A stretch of DNA of 64,000 bases from an uncultured Flavobacteriaceae bacterium (GCA_937923515.1 CALDUF010000029.1:1-64000); one strand, 5' to 3'; numbered from the stretch's first letter, positions 1 to 10,574 are shown. The notes: generated by a model not told the origin, from the sequence alone. Program-made: numbers and translations.

Positions 1-1700
1 AATCTAGAAAGTTTATCTGCATTATTTTTTTCCTTAGCAATATAACCTGCATACTTTACCTGAATTTCTGTTTGCTCAATTACCTCTCTGTCCAAATTAT
101 TATTTTGAATATAAGCTTCAACAGATGCTACTTTTCTAACATCATCCATCTCAATATTAGGTCTAGAAAATATTTTAAATAGCTTTCCTGATTGCTTTAC
201 TGGTGATGATTTTTTAGTGTCTAAAATTGGATTTATCTCTTCGGGCTTTACACTTTGTGTTTCAAAAAAGTTGACGAATTTTTCAGCAGCTTCATGTTTC
301 TCCTCCATACGTTTTAAACGCTTTTCTGAAGCTAAACCTAGTTCGAATCCTTTTGGGGTTAATCTTTTATCTGCATTATCTTGACGTAATAATGTTCTGT
401 ATTCTGCTCTAGAAGTAAACATTCTATAAGGCTCTTCTGTGCCTTTAGTAATCAAATCGTCTACTAAAACACCAATATATGCTTCATCTCGTTTCAATAT
501 AAAAGGCTCTTTTTCTTGCACTTTTAAACTTGCATTTATGCCAGCCATTAATCCTTGAGATGCTGCTTCTTCATATCCGGTGGTACCGTTAAATTGACCA
601 GCAAAAAATAGTCCATCAACAAGCTTAGTTTCTAAAGTATGCTTTAATTGTGTTGGTGGAAAGTAATCATACTCTATAGCATAACCTGGTCTAAAAAACT
701 TAACGTTTTCAAAACCGACTACAGAACGTAATGCTTTAAACTGAACATCTTCTGGTAGCGATGTTGAGAAGCCGTTAACATAAACCTCGACGGTATTCCA
801 TCCTTCAGGTTCAATAAATAATTGGTGCCTATCTTTATCTGCAAATCGGTTAATCTTATCTTCGATTGAAGGACAATATCGAGGACCTAGACTTTTAATT
901 CTTCCATTAAACATTGGCGATCTAGCAAATCCCTCACGTAAAAGATCATGCACCTCATTACTGGTATACGTCATGTAACAAGAGCGTTGTTGCTGTAACG
1001 GTTTTGTAGCATCTAAATAGGAAAATTTTTCTGGATTCGCATCACCAGGTTGTTCGGTCATTTTAGCATAATCTAAAGATCGTCCATCTACTCGTGGTGG
1101 CGTTCCTGTTTTCATTCTTCCAGAGTCGAAACCTAAATTAACCAGCTGCTCTGTAATTCCTGTAGCTGCTTTTTCTCCTGCTCTACCTCCACCAAAATTT
1201 TTATCACCTATATGAATTAACCCATTTAAAAAAGTACCATTAGTGAGCACTACAGTTTTTGATTTTATTTCTATACCTAAAGATGTTTTTACGCCTACAA
1301 CCTTGTTACCTTCAATCAATAAACCTGAAACCATTTCTTGATAGAAGTCTAGGTTTTCAGTTTGCTCTAAAAGCAATCTCCAGTCTTCAGCAAAACGCAT
1401 TCTGTCGCTCTGAACACGTGGACTCCACATGGCAGGTCCTTTTGATTTATTCAACATTTTAAATTGAATAGCAGATGTATCTGACACGATACCACTGTAT
1501 CCACCAAGCGCATCTATTTCACGAACTATTTGACCTTTAGCAATACCACCCATAGCAGGATTACAAGACATTTGCGCAATGTTCTGTAGGTTCATGGTAA
1601 CCAACAAGGTTTTACTACCCATATTGGCAGCAGCGGCGGCAGCTTCGCTACCAGCGTGTCCAGCACCTACAACAATAACATCATAAAGGTCGTTAAACAT
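1..1700 (-). CDS. mnmG: tRNA uridine-5-carboxymethylaminomethyl(34) synthesis enzyme MnmG (GidA), C-terminus truncated by window edge
   Basis: Reverse-strand translation from ATG at 1700 reads MFNDLYDVIVVGAGHAGSEAAAAAANMGSKTLLVTMNLQNIAQMSCNPAMGGIAKGQIVREIDALGG..., the typical GidA FAD-binding N-terminus; open to the window edge. Confidence 0.97.
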   Translation of the reverse strand, partial: MFNDLYDVIVVGAGHAGSEAAAAAANMGSKTLLVTMNLQNIAQMSCNPAMGGIAKGQIVREIDALGGYSGIVSDTSAIQFKMLNKSKGPAMWSPRVQSDRMRFAEDWRLLLEQTENLDFYQEMVSGLLIEGNKVVGVKTSLGIEIKSKTVVLTNGTFLNGLIHIGDKNFGGGRAGEKAATGITEQLVNLGFDSGRMKTGTPPRVDGRSLDYAKMTEQPGDANPEKFSYLDATKPLQQQRSCYMTYTSNEVHDLLREGFARSPMFNGRIKSLGPRYCPSIEDKINRFADKDRHQLFIEPEGWNTVEVYVNGFSTSLPEDVQFKALRSVVGFENVKFFRPGYAIEYDYFPPTQLKHTLETKLVDGLFFAGQFNGTTGYEEAASQGLMAGINASLKVQEKEPFILKRDEAYIGVLVDDLITKGTEEPYRMFTSRAEYRTLLRQDNADKRLTPKGFELGLASEKRLKRMEEKHEAAEKFVNFFETQSVKPEEINPILDTKKSSPVKQSGKLFKIFSRPNIEMDDVRKVASVEAYIQNNNLDREVIEQTEIQVKYAGYIAKEKNNADKLSR

Positions 1701-1797
1701 AACTAGATTAATTTAATTTATTAAACGCAATCAATTTAAGTACTTGAATTATCATTAGCTTACAAAACAGGTGTTGTTTAAAAGCTACACATAACAT

Positions 1798-1813
1798 TGT
1801 TCCACGTGGAACA
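1798..1813. promoter_or_regulatory. parS-like centromere site (perfect 16-bp palindrome TGTTCCACGTGGAACA)
   Basis: Exact palindrome read directly; matches the general bacterial parS pattern (TGTTNCACGTGNAACA); lies between mnmG and ybeY. Confidence 0.8.
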
Positions 1814-1851
1814 TATACTAAATTTCGGTTTGCAAATATACGTTGAAATCT

Positions 1852-2268
1852 TTAATTCTTAAGTAGTAGCTGTAAGTAGTGGTTTTCTTTTTCACGCATT
1901 ACTTTTGCATCCTCTTGTGTTTTGTCTTTATAGCCACAGTAATGTAATATACCATGTATGATAACACGATGTAATTCTTCATCAAAAGTAGCTTCGAAAT
2001 TTTTAGCATTGTCCTTCACTCTTTCTACTGAAATGAAAATATCACCTTGTATTATTTTTCCTATAGAATAATCAAAACTAATAATATCTGTAAGCGTGTC
2101 GTGATTCAAGAATTCTACATTCAACTTATGCAAATAAGCGTCGTTGCAAAACACATAGTTGATTTCTTCTAATTTATATTCTTCAGAAAAAATTGTATCT
2201 GTAATCCATTTTGAGATTTGTTCCTCAGAATCTAATTCAAAATCGGTTTCATAATTGAAATTAATCAT
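1852..2268 (-). CDS. ybeY: rRNA maturation endoribonuclease YbeY
   Basis: 138 aa with HGILHYCGYKD zinc-binding motif. Confidence 0.95.
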   Translation of the reverse strand: MINFNYETDFELDSEEQISKWITDTIFSEEYKLEEINYVFCNDAYLHKLNVEFLNHDTLTDIISFDYSIGKIIQGDIFISVERVKDNAKNFEATFDEELHRVIIHGILHYCGYKDKTQEDAKVMREKENHYLQLLLKN

Positions 2269-5200
2269 TTGTAGTTTTAAAATATTCCTGCACTTTCTTT
2301 TTATAAACTTGCTGCAAAGGTAAAGCTTGTCGGTTTAAAATTTCTGTAGTTTTGAAATATTGCTTCGCTGTAGGAATTTGATTGTTCGTGTTATTACCAA
2401 AACGGTTTTGGTTGGTTTCAGATTCGCGCTTATTTTCTTCGCCTTGTTGAAATGTCGCTTTGTCTAACTTCAATAATTGATGTTTTAAGTTAGTCATTTT
2501 TTGAAGCGTTTCATTGGTAAAACCTTTGTTTAATAAATCTAATTCAATTTCTTCCATTGCTCTTGATAATTTTCCACCAATACCACCTTTGCCTTCTTTT
2601 TGCAAACGTTTATCTAAAGCTTCACGAAGCTGTTGTTGCTTTTGGTATATGTCATAAAGTAAGCCTTCGTTGTCAAAATAATCGCCTTCGCCCTCACCAC
2701 CATTTTGTTGACCATCTTTAGAGCCTTTTCCCTCTTTTCCACCTTCACCCTTTTTACCCTTTTCACCAGATTTACCATCTTTTTTACCTTTATCACCTTT
2801 TTTACCTTGCTCGCCTTCTTCTCCAGGTTTTTCTCCTTTTCCTTTTTCTTCACCCTCACCTTCTTTTGGCTTGCCCTTTTCGCCTTGCTTCATACCTTGT
2901 TGCATCATTTTATTGAGTTGTTCTTGACTCATAATAATGTCTGGCAACTGCATATCGCCTTGACCGCCTTGTCCCATAGACATACTCATGCTTTCTTGCA
3001 GATTATCTAAAACATCACTAAGCATATCTGCTAAATTATTGGTAGCCGTGACAGCAAATTGCTGACTAGAAACACCTTGGTATAATTGATTTTCAGCTAA
3101 ACGTTCTAAGGCCTTTTCAATATTAAAATACACCTCTGAAATTTCTTTGTTTACGTTTGCGGACATTTTTGGTTGGCGTAAGGATAGCGCAAACAAACTA
3201 TCATCAATATGCTCAAAATGTTCTTTTAGATAACTTTGCTTTTTTAAATAGGATGCATATTTATTATGATTAACATCAATGGATTTAAACTGCTCCATCA
3301 AAGCTTCTTCATCAAAAGAAAACAACACCAAATTATCTAGAATTTGACGTAACATTTCGGCATCTTCCTCCATTTGATCTCCACTCATACTTTGCATAGA
3401 ACTTTGCATGCTACCTGCCATTTGTTTCATTTTTTGAGCAGCCTTTTTCTGGCTTTGTTGCGCATTTTTAAGGTTTTGCTTTTGTTGTTCACTAGATTTT
3501 TGTTGTTCGCCCTGTTCTTGTGGTTCACCATTTTGCTCTTGTTCCTGTTCTTTTTGTTCTAGGGCTTCAGTAGCTTTTTGTTGTGCTTCATTTACTTCTT
3601 GCTCATCCAACTTGTCTTGTGGTATAGCAATGGGCTTCTTTAAATCTTTACTCTCTTTTTTAAGCGCCTCTATGGCCTCTTGAAATTTTTTGAAGGCTTC
3701 GTTAAGGGCATCCTGTTTGTCTTTGGTATTCTCTTCTTCTGGGACTTTTGCAAGCTGTTCTTGTTCTTTTGCTAATTGCTTTAAATCTTCAGCAAGTGCC
3801 TCAAGCTTTTTTTCAATATAAAATCGTTTGGTAAGCTCTAATAGTTGTTCTAAACTGCGCTTTTTGTTCTTATTTTGTTTTTCAACCTCATCTAACTTTT
3901 TAATAAGTTCTTCATTACTAATTTTTTCTTGCAACTTTTTTAATTCCTCTAAAAGTTTTTCGTCTTTCTTTAACTGCGCTTCATTTTCTTCTAAGCGTTT
4001 CTTCAAATCTTCTTTAAATGCATCTTCTTTTTTGTTTTCTTTTTGAAACGCCTCAAGATTTTCCTTTAGCTTTTTATTGAAGCTCTTCACCATCTCATCT
4101 TGCTGCTTCTGACGTTTAAAAAACGAGTTTAACTTCTTCTTGTCATTAAAATTCAAATTCTTTTTTTCACGACCTGTTTTGGTAAGTTCCTCCAATCGTT
4201 TTTCTTGAGCTTCAAACTTTTTGAGTGATTTATTTAAATCTTTAATCGTTTCACTTTGTTGCTCTAGTTGCTTATTTTGCTCTTCGTCAATAGTGCGCTT
4301 ACGGTAGCTAAAAACAGGGCTCTTTTTACTTTTAAAACGGTTTACAGCATCGTTGTCAAACACTTGAAAATACAATTGGTATGGCACACCAGCTTCAATA
4401 TATAAATTATCAGGGAAAGCCGTGATAAAGTCTTGCACGTTAGATTTTGTTATGGCTAGTGATTTAGTTTTCTTAGAACTCTCATTTTCAGAAGGATAAT
4501 ACACCAATTGCAATTTGTTTACACCATAATCATCACTTACCTGACCGTAAAAATACAACGTTTGTAAATCCAAACTATCAACCTTCATTTGCACATTTAA
4601 CTCTGGAAATTCATCCTTTACAACATCAATAGAAAATGATAAATTCTCGTAATCTTTTAAGTTGGTATTACTCGTACTGAGTGTGTAGTCGTAATTTCTA
4701 TAAAGTGCTTTAGAGGTTTTAAAAACATTATCGGCTACAGCAATAAAAGGCACCGTGTCTATAGCATATAGGAACACGTTATCGGTAGATTTTGTTTTAA
4801 GTTGCCATGTTACTTTAGTACCTTCTGGCACAACAGCATTACCAGTACTATTTAAGGTTTCGTCTCGCTTTTTAGTATGATTTGGATAATCTAAAACCAT
4901 TTGAAAACTTAATAATGCTGGCACTTTTATAATGTTAATCTCATAGGGTTTAGAGTTCACATCATTTGCAGATAAACGAAATTGAACAGGTTCTTGAAGT
5001 TGAGGAAACACATATTGAAAAGCACCTACACCCGTTTGCTGTAAAAAATACGTCTCGTTATTATAAACAATCTGCGCATTTTCAGGTATCACATCACCTG
5101 CAGTTTTTACCAAAAGTTTAAAATCTTTTCCTTCAATACCATTTAAATTATTATTCACCACAAAAAACTGAAACGGTGCTGGCGGCTCATACGCCGTTTT

Positions 5201-5755
5201 ATAATCCACTACACGTTTATAACTATCGCTAAACCAGTTAAAATTACCTGTAACATAAACCAGCATCAAAATAATAATAGGAATTACAGCATATTTTAAA
5301 TACGAAAGGTTGTGTTTAAAATTAACCGCCAATTTGAATGGAATAGGATTGAGTTCTACTGATTTTTGATCGATACTTGCCAGTAACAATTCCGACTGTT
5401 CATTGCTATTTTTAAGCTGAATAACATTCAGCAATTTATCGTCAACCTCTGGAAAATGCGTACCAATAATTCTGGCGGCTTCTTGATAATTAATACCCTT
5501 TTTTAACTTGAATAATTTTGCTAAAGGTATGACTACAAATTTGATGAGTAAACCCAATTCTACAGCAATAAACACCCAAAACAAAATGGTTCTAGCCGTT
5601 GTGTTTAGCCATAAAAAATGCTCAATTAAAAGTGTACACAAAAAATATAGCAGGCCAATAGCAAAAAATAAAATAGCACCTTTAAGCAATTCATTAGTAT
5701 GGTATCGCCTAATAAAACGCTCTAATTTATCCTGTATGTTTTTAAAATTATTCAT
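2261..5755 (-). CDS. DUF4175-like large membrane-anchored coiled-coil protein
   Basis: 1164 aa; N-terminal TM segments, long K/E/Q-rich coiled coil, G-K-E low-complexity tract near the C-terminus. Confidence 0.7.
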   Translation of the reverse strand: MNNFKNIQDKLERFIRRYHTNELLKGAILFFAIGLLYFLCTLLIEHFLWLNTTARTILFWVFIAVELGLLIKFVVIPLAKLFKLKKGINYQEAARIIGTHFPEVDDKLLNVIQLKNSNEQSELLLASIDQKSVELNPIPFKLAVNFKHNLSYLKYAVIPIIILMLVYVTGNFNWFSDSYKRVVDYKTAYEPPAPFQFFVVNNNLNGIEGKDFKLLVKTAGDVIPENAQIVYNNETYFLQQTGVGAFQYVFPQLQEPVQFRLSANDVNSKPYEINIIKVPALLSFQMVLDYPNHTKKRDETLNSTGNAVVPEGTKVTWQLKTKSTDNVFLYAIDTVPFIAVADNVFKTSKALYRNYDYTLSTSNTNLKDYENLSFSIDVVKDEFPELNVQMKVDSLDLQTLYFYGQVSDDYGVNKLQLVYYPSENESSKKTKSLAITKSNVQDFITAFPDNLYIEAGVPYQLYFQVFDNDAVNRFKSKKSPVFSYRKRTIDEEQNKQLEQQSETIKDLNKSLKKFEAQEKRLEELTKTGREKKNLNFNDKKKLNSFFKRQKQQDEMVKSFNKKLKENLEAFQKENKKEDAFKEDLKKRLEENEAQLKKDEKLLEELKKLQEKISNEELIKKLDEVEKQNKNKKRSLEQLLELTKRFYIEKKLEALAEDLKQLAKEQEQLAKVPEEENTKDKQDALNEAFKKFQEAIEALKKESKDLKKPIAIPQDKLDEQEVNEAQQKATEALEQKEQEQEQNGEPQEQGEQQKSSEQQKQNLKNAQQSQKKAAQKMKQMAGSMQSSMQSMSGDQMEEDAEMLRQILDNLVLFSFDEEALMEQFKSIDVNHNKYASYLKKQSYLKEHFEHIDDSLFALSLRQPKMSANVNKEISEVYFNIEKALERLAENQLYQGVSSQQFAVTATNNLADMLSDVLDNLQESMSMSMGQGGQGDMQLPDIIMSQEQLNKMMQQGMKQGEKGKPKEGEGEEKGKGEKPGEEGEQGKKGDKGKKDGKSGEKGKKGEGGKEGKGSKDGQQNGGEGEGDYFDNEGLLYDIYQKQQQLREALDKRLQKEGKGGIGGKLSRAMEEIELDLLNKGFTNETLQKMTNLKHQLLKLDKATFQQGEENKRESETNQNRFGNNTNNQIPTAKQYFKTTEILNRQALPLQQVYKKKVQEYFKTTND

Positions 5756-6095
5756 TGATTTGGGCAGATATCCGCCTTCACGGACTTAAATAAAAAGAAA
5801 TTAATATACTAAACTACAATTTTATTTTCTACTTCAATTCAAACCACTAGTTAAAAAAGTCCTAATACAACTGTTATTGTACCTTAGCATTTTAAACAGG
5901 ATAAAAAAAACTATACACCTCTATTTAAAGTAATTTGAAACTTTAATATGCCAAACTGCAATTTAGATGCAGTAAATCCTTGAAAATAATACAAAAAATA
6001 AACGCTTCCCTTATTTAAGTTCTACATACTATTCTTTGCTCTTTATCAAGTACTCTTCTATCTTTGCCAACATTATATTGTAATACATCATAAAT

Positions 6096-7643
6096 ATGAC
6101 CAAAAACGTTCGTGTGCGTTTTGCACCAAGTCCAACAGGACCTTTACACATTGGCGGTGTTCGTACCGCTTTATTCAACTATTTGTTTGCTAAAAAACAC
6201 AACGGTGCTTTTATTTTACGTATTGAAGATACCGACCAAAACAGGTATGTTGAAGGTGCAGAACAATATATTATTGATGCATTACATTGGTGTGGTATGC
6301 CTCCTGATGAAAGTCCTGTAAATGGCGGAGCATTTGGGCCATATCGTCAAAGCGAGCGTAAAGATTTATACAAACAATATGCCGATGAATTAATTGCTTC
6401 TGGCAATGCTTATTATGCATTTGATACTTCTGATGAGTTAGATTTTCATAGAAAAGACCACGAGGCTAAAGGCAAAACCTTTATCTACAATTGGCATAAC
6501 CGTTTAAAGTTAAAAAACGCTTTATCGCTTTCAGCTGATGAGGTTCAAGCAAAATTAGATGCTGGAGATGATTACGTGATACGGTTTAAATCGCCTCAAG
6601 ACGAAACATTGCATCTTAAAGACCGCATTCGAGGCGACATTAAAATTGATACCAATATTTTAGATGATAAGGTATTATTTAAAAGCGATGGTATGCCTAC
6701 TTACCATTTGGCAAATATTGTAGATGACCATTTAATGGAAATCTCGCATGTAATTCGTGGTGAAGAGTGGTTGCCTTCTTTAGCGTTGCACTGCCAATTG
6801 TATACCGCTTTTGGTTGGGAAGCACCAGAATTTGCCCATTTGCCATTAATTTTAAAACCTACAGGCAAGGGCAAATTAAGCAAACGCGATGGTGATAAAT
6901 TAGGCTTTCCTGTGTTTCCTTTAGAATGGACAGACCCCAAAACAGGTGATGTATCTAGAGGTTATAAAGAAGATGGCTATTTTCCAGAAGCCATGGTAAA
7001 TTTTCTAGCCTTTTTGGGTTGGAATCCTGGTACAGAACAAGAAATATTTAGTTTAGAAGCGTTAGTTACTAACTTTGATTTAGAGCGCGTAAACAAATCT
7101 GGTGCACGTTTTGATCCTGACAAAACCAAGTGGTTTAACCACCATTATATGCAAGAGCAAAACAATAATGTATTGGCTGAAGCTTTTAAACCTATTGTTG
7201 ATAAAAAACTAGGCGTTATTGCTAGTGAAACAAAGCAAACTCCTATTGATATAGATGTGAATTACATAGAAATGGTAGTGGCTTTGATAAAAGAACGCGC
7301 CACATTCATCTCAGATTTTTGGGACTTAAGCCACTTTTTCTTTACCGCCCCAACAGCTTATGATGAAAAAGCATCTAAAAAAGCCTTTAAAGACGGCACT
7401 AAAGACATTCTAGAACACGTCCTTTCAATTGTAAAAAGTATTGACGATTTTTCTGTAGAAAACCTTCAAACGGAAATAAAAGGTTGGATTACAAGTAATG
7501 AGATTGGTTTTGGAAAAGTAATGATGCCACTGCGTTTAGCGTTGGTTGGTGCTTTACAAGGTCCTGATGTGTTTGACATTATGTATATGATTGGGAAGCA
7601 TGAGAGTGTACAACGTTTAGATAAAGCTATTAGTTTATTGTAA
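6096..7643 (+). CDS. gltX: Glutamyl-tRNA synthetase
   Basis: RVRFAPSPTGPLHIGGVRTALFNYLFAKK and KLSKRDG (KMSKS-like) motifs. Confidence 0.97.
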   Translation: MTKNVRVRFAPSPTGPLHIGGVRTALFNYLFAKKHNGAFILRIEDTDQNRYVEGAEQYIIDALHWCGMPPDESPVNGGAFGPYRQSERKDLYKQYADELIASGNAYYAFDTSDELDFHRKDHEAKGKTFIYNWHNRLKLKNALSLSADEVQAKLDAGDDYVIRFKSPQDETLHLKDRIRGDIKIDTNILDDKVLFKSDGMPTYHLANIVDDHLMEISHVIRGEEWLPSLALHCQLYTAFGWEAPEFAHLPLILKPTGKGKLSKRDGDKLGFPVFPLEWTDPKTGDVSRGYKEDGYFPEAMVNFLAFLGWNPGTEQEIFSLEALVTNFDLERVNKSGARFDPDKTKWFNHHYMQEQNNNVLAEAFKPIVDKKLGVIASETKQTPIDIDVNYIEMVVALIKERATFISDFWDLSHFFFTAPTAYDEKASKKAFKDGTKDILEHVLSIVKSIDDFSVENLQTEIKGWITSNEIGFGKVMMPLRLALVGALQGPDVFDIMYMIGKHESVQRLDKAISLL

Positions 7644-7728
7644 CAACTTGATTATCATAATTTTAAATTTATAAACTAAGCTGATTACTCAAAACTAATA
7701 GCGCTTTACAATTAAAAATATTGATAAA

Positions 7729-8238
7729 ATGAATATCGTAGAGCAATCAAAAAACTATGCTGTTAAAGCACATAGGCGTGTAAATCATAAGTATGACATT
7801 TATGATTATGATTTTCATCTCAATATGGTTTATGAGGTAGCTCAAAAATTTATTCACTTAGTGAGCAAAAATGAGCAAGAAAATGTTCTATCTGCATGCT
7901 GGGTACACGATATTATTGAAGATGCTAGAGAAACTTACAATGATGTAAAAAAAGAAACAAACCAAACAATTGCTGAACTTGCCTATGCTCTAACTAATGA
8001 GAAAGGTAGAAATAGAGCAGAAAGAGCAAACGAAAAATACTATAAAGGCATAAGAGAAACTAAAAATGCTTCGTTTATTAAGTTTTGTGATAGAATTGCT
8101 AACGTAACTTACTCAAAAAACAATGGCTCAACAATGTTTCAAAAATACAAAGCGGAAAATAAAAATTTTGTAACAAAAATCTATACACCAGAGTGCGAAG
8201 AAATTTCCGTGTATTTAAATAGCATGTTTGATAATTAA
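7729..8238 (+). CDS. Small HD-domain phosphohydrolase, RelA/SpoT-hydrolase (MESH1)-like
   Basis: 169 aa; HDIIED and KFCDRIANV motifs resembling the HD hydrolase domain of SpoT. Confidence 0.6.
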   Translation: MNIVEQSKNYAVKAHRRVNHKYDIYDYDFHLNMVYEVAQKFIHLVSKNEQENVLSACWVHDIIEDARETYNDVKKETNQTIAELAYALTNEKGRNRAERANEKYYKGIRETKNASFIKFCDRIANVTYSKNNGSTMFQKYKAENKNFVTKIYTPECEEISVYLNSMFDN

Positions 8239-8249
8239 TACGATACAAA

Positions 8250-8933
8250 CTAAAACGAAACCACCGCACCTAAAACTAACATGCTTTGATTGCCTTTAAA
8301 ACGTGCATCACCTCCTGTTGTATCCAAATTTTGGTTTTCTAACTTTTTTAGGGTGTTGGTAAAACCATAAATGTACTGCGCTCTCAATTTAAAATGCTTA
8401 AATCCTAAAGAGGCTCCTGCAACACCATTAAAATTAAATTGAGAAATGTTAGTAATAGCTTCAGCAGTTAAATTAACATAGTTATTTATAAAATAGTCTT
8501 CTTGGTCTTTATTCTTAAATTCTAATTTGCTATTGTATTGTAGCATTGGGCCAACATCAATCGTAAAGTGTTTTTTTACAACTTTTATATTAAGTAACAT
8601 CGCTACTTGTGCTGCAAACATTTTGTAATTTACAAACGCGCTTTCTGTACTTACTAAAGCAGGCCTTCCTAAAATATCAATATCACTTTCAGAGAGTTGC
8701 ATCCCAAAACTTACATCATACCAACGCAACGGAATTGCTACTGTAGCAGATATGCCGCCCAAAAAACCATCTCCTTGTGAGGTTACAAAATTATCAGTGG
8801 CAATATCAAATTTTGTAACACCTCCAAAAAATGAAAATCCATTTCTTATGGGGTAATTTCCTCTTTGCGCATAAGTTATTGTAACAAAACATAGTGTAAA
8901 GGCTACTAATACTAGAGCACTATTTATTTTCAT
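8250..8933 (-). CDS. Outer-membrane beta-barrel protein (PorT-like)
   Basis: Signal peptide; alternating amphipathic strands; ends LVLGAVVSF. Confidence 0.55.
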   Translation of the reverse strand: MKINSALVLVAFTLCFVTITYAQRGNYPIRNGFSFFGGVTKFDIATDNFVTSQGDGFLGGISATVAIPLRWYDVSFGMQLSESDIDILGRPALVSTESAFVNYKMFAAQVAMLLNIKVVKKHFTIDVGPMLQYNSKLEFKNKDQEDYFINNYVNLTAEAITNISQFNFNGVAGASLGFKHFKLRAQYIYGFTNTLKKLENQNLDTTGGDARFKGNQSMLVLGAVVSF

Positions 8934-9007
8934 GATATTTAAGTTTGGTGCTCAAATATAATGTAAATTAGTATTCCTATATTTTTTAACTTTTAAAAAC
9001 ACAAATT

Positions 9008-9937
9008 ATGAACTTCTTTTACATCCCATTTATAGTATTAGGATTAATTATTTTAATCTCCTCTTTCTTTATTGTAAAGCAACAAACTGCGGCAATTATA
9101 GAGCGTTTTGGTAGATTTCAAAGTATTCGACACTCTGGTTTACAATTAAAAATTCCGTTGGTTGATAGAATTGCTGGTAAACTAAGTTTAAAAATTCAAC
9201 AATTAGATGTTATTATAGAAACCAAAACATTAGATGATGTATTTGTGCGCCTAAAGGTTTCTGTACAATATAAAGTAATTCGCGAAAAAGTATACGATGC
9301 GTTTTACAAGTTAGATTATCCGCACGATCAAATTACCTCATACGTATTTGATGTGGTACGTGCCGAAGTACCAAAAATGAAGTTGGATGATGTGTTTGTG
9401 CGAAAAGATGACATTGCAATTGCTGTAAAGTCTGAGTTAAACGATGCCATGATGGAGTATGGATACGACATTATTAAAACCTTAGTAACTGATATTGATC
9501 CAGATGCGCAAGTTAAAGAAGCCATGAACCGTATTAACGCTTCTGAACGAGAAAAAATAGCGGCTCAATTTGAAGGTGATGCTGCGCGTATTTTAATAGT
9601 TGAAAAGGCAAAAGCTGAAGCGGAAAGTAAGCGTTTACAAGGTCAAGGTATCGCAGACCAACGTCGAGAAATTGCTCGTGGTTTAGAAGAATCTGTAGAA
9701 GTTTTAAACCGTGTTGGCATTAATAGTCAAGAAGCTTCTGCGCTTATTGTAGTGACACAACATTATGATACGTTACAATCTTTAGGTGAAGAAACTAATA
9801 GTAATTTAATTCTTTTACCCAATGCACCACAAGCGGGAAGCAACATGCTAAATGATATGGTAGCAAGTTTTGCAGCGAGTAACCAAATAGGTGAGGCTAT
9901 GAAAAATGCTAAAAAGAACCCTCCAAAGGATAAATAA
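9008..9937 (+). CDS. SPFH/Band 7 family protein (stomatin/QmcA-like)
   Basis: N-terminal TM, FGRFQSIRHSGLQLKIPLVDRI, and INASEREKIAAQFEGDAARILIVEKAKAEAESKRLQGQGIADQRREIARG. Confidence 0.92.
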   Translation: MNFFYIPFIVLGLIILISSFFIVKQQTAAIIERFGRFQSIRHSGLQLKIPLVDRIAGKLSLKIQQLDVIIETKTLDDVFVRLKVSVQYKVIREKVYDAFYKLDYPHDQITSYVFDVVRAEVPKMKLDDVFVRKDDIAIAVKSELNDAMMEYGYDIIKTLVTDIDPDAQVKEAMNRINASEREKIAAQFEGDAARILIVEKAKAEAESKRLQGQGIADQRREIARGLEESVEVLNRVGINSQEASALIVVTQHYDTLQSLGEETNSNLILLPNAPQAGSNMLNDMVASFAASNQIGEAMKNAKKNPPKDK

Positions 9938-9962
9938 AAGAGGATAAAATTTAAACATAAAG

Positions 9963-10006
9963 GAGGTTGCCTGAACATATTGAGCTTTTCAGACAGCCTC
10001 TTTTTT
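9963..10006 (+). terminator. Rho-independent terminator downstream of the SPFH gene
   Basis: 13-bp stem GAGGTTGCCTGAA (9963-9975) / TTCAGACAGCCTC (9988-10000) with G-U wobbles, followed by TTTTTT. Confidence 0.8.
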
Positions 10007-10511
10007 ATGATTTTTTAAATTGAATTTTTTTCTCCTGCTCTTCTTCCTCGCCTTTAGGCGCTGCATTTACATTACCAGGAAAACTTAAAGACGTACTTGT
10101 AAATGTGGAGCCAAAATTAACATTTGCGTAGTATACTTGACTCACAGCATCTTTAACTTGATGCTCTGTTAATTCTTTTAACGGGTGAATAAATACCGAC
10201 CACAACACACCGTCAGACACCGCATATTTAACATCTAAAGCTGTATGAAAGTTAGCAACAAGCGCCGCTCTAATTAAGTCTTCATTTAAACTGTTTGAAT
10301 CTGCAATTGGCGATATAATACGCATTCTATTATGATTGGTATCTGTAATACACATCATTGGCACTTCTTTTATAAAAAATTGCCATCCGCCAGACCTACC
10401 ATTTATAGAATCGCTTACCGAAGTGTAAATTTCTTCTAATTTATCGTTACTCATATCTTGAGAAAAACTTAAAAAAGGGACTAGTAATACTAAAAGGAAT
10501 AGGCGTTTCAT
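10005..10511 (-). CDS. Secreted hypothetical protein
   Basis: 168 aa with N-terminal signal peptide (MKRLFLLVLLVPFLSFSQ). Confidence 0.5.
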   Translation of the reverse strand: MKRLFLLVLLVPFLSFSQDMSNDKLEEIYTSVSDSINGRSGGWQFFIKEVPMMCITDTNHNRMRIISPIADSNSLNEDLIRAALVANFHTALDVKYAVSDGVLWSVFIHPLKELTEHQVKDAVSQVYYANVNFGSTFTSTSLSFPGNVNAAPKGEEEEQEKKIQFKKS

Positions 10512-10574
10512 ATCTATATATTTGATAACTTAAGTCGAAAACAAAAGCTAATACTTAATTTAAAATTAGGATTT

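Noticed and set aside
1259-1462. 67-aa + strand ORF in the first 1.7 kb
   Set aside because: Antisense to mnmG, which is missing from the ORF track only because it runs off the window edge.
2614-3562. Short ORFs 2614-2859(-), 2705-3010(+), 3374-3562(+) with F/L- or K/V-rich sequence
   Set aside because: Shadow ORFs created by the low-complexity, K/E/G-rich DUF4175-like gene; they lie fully inside it and have no plausible domains.
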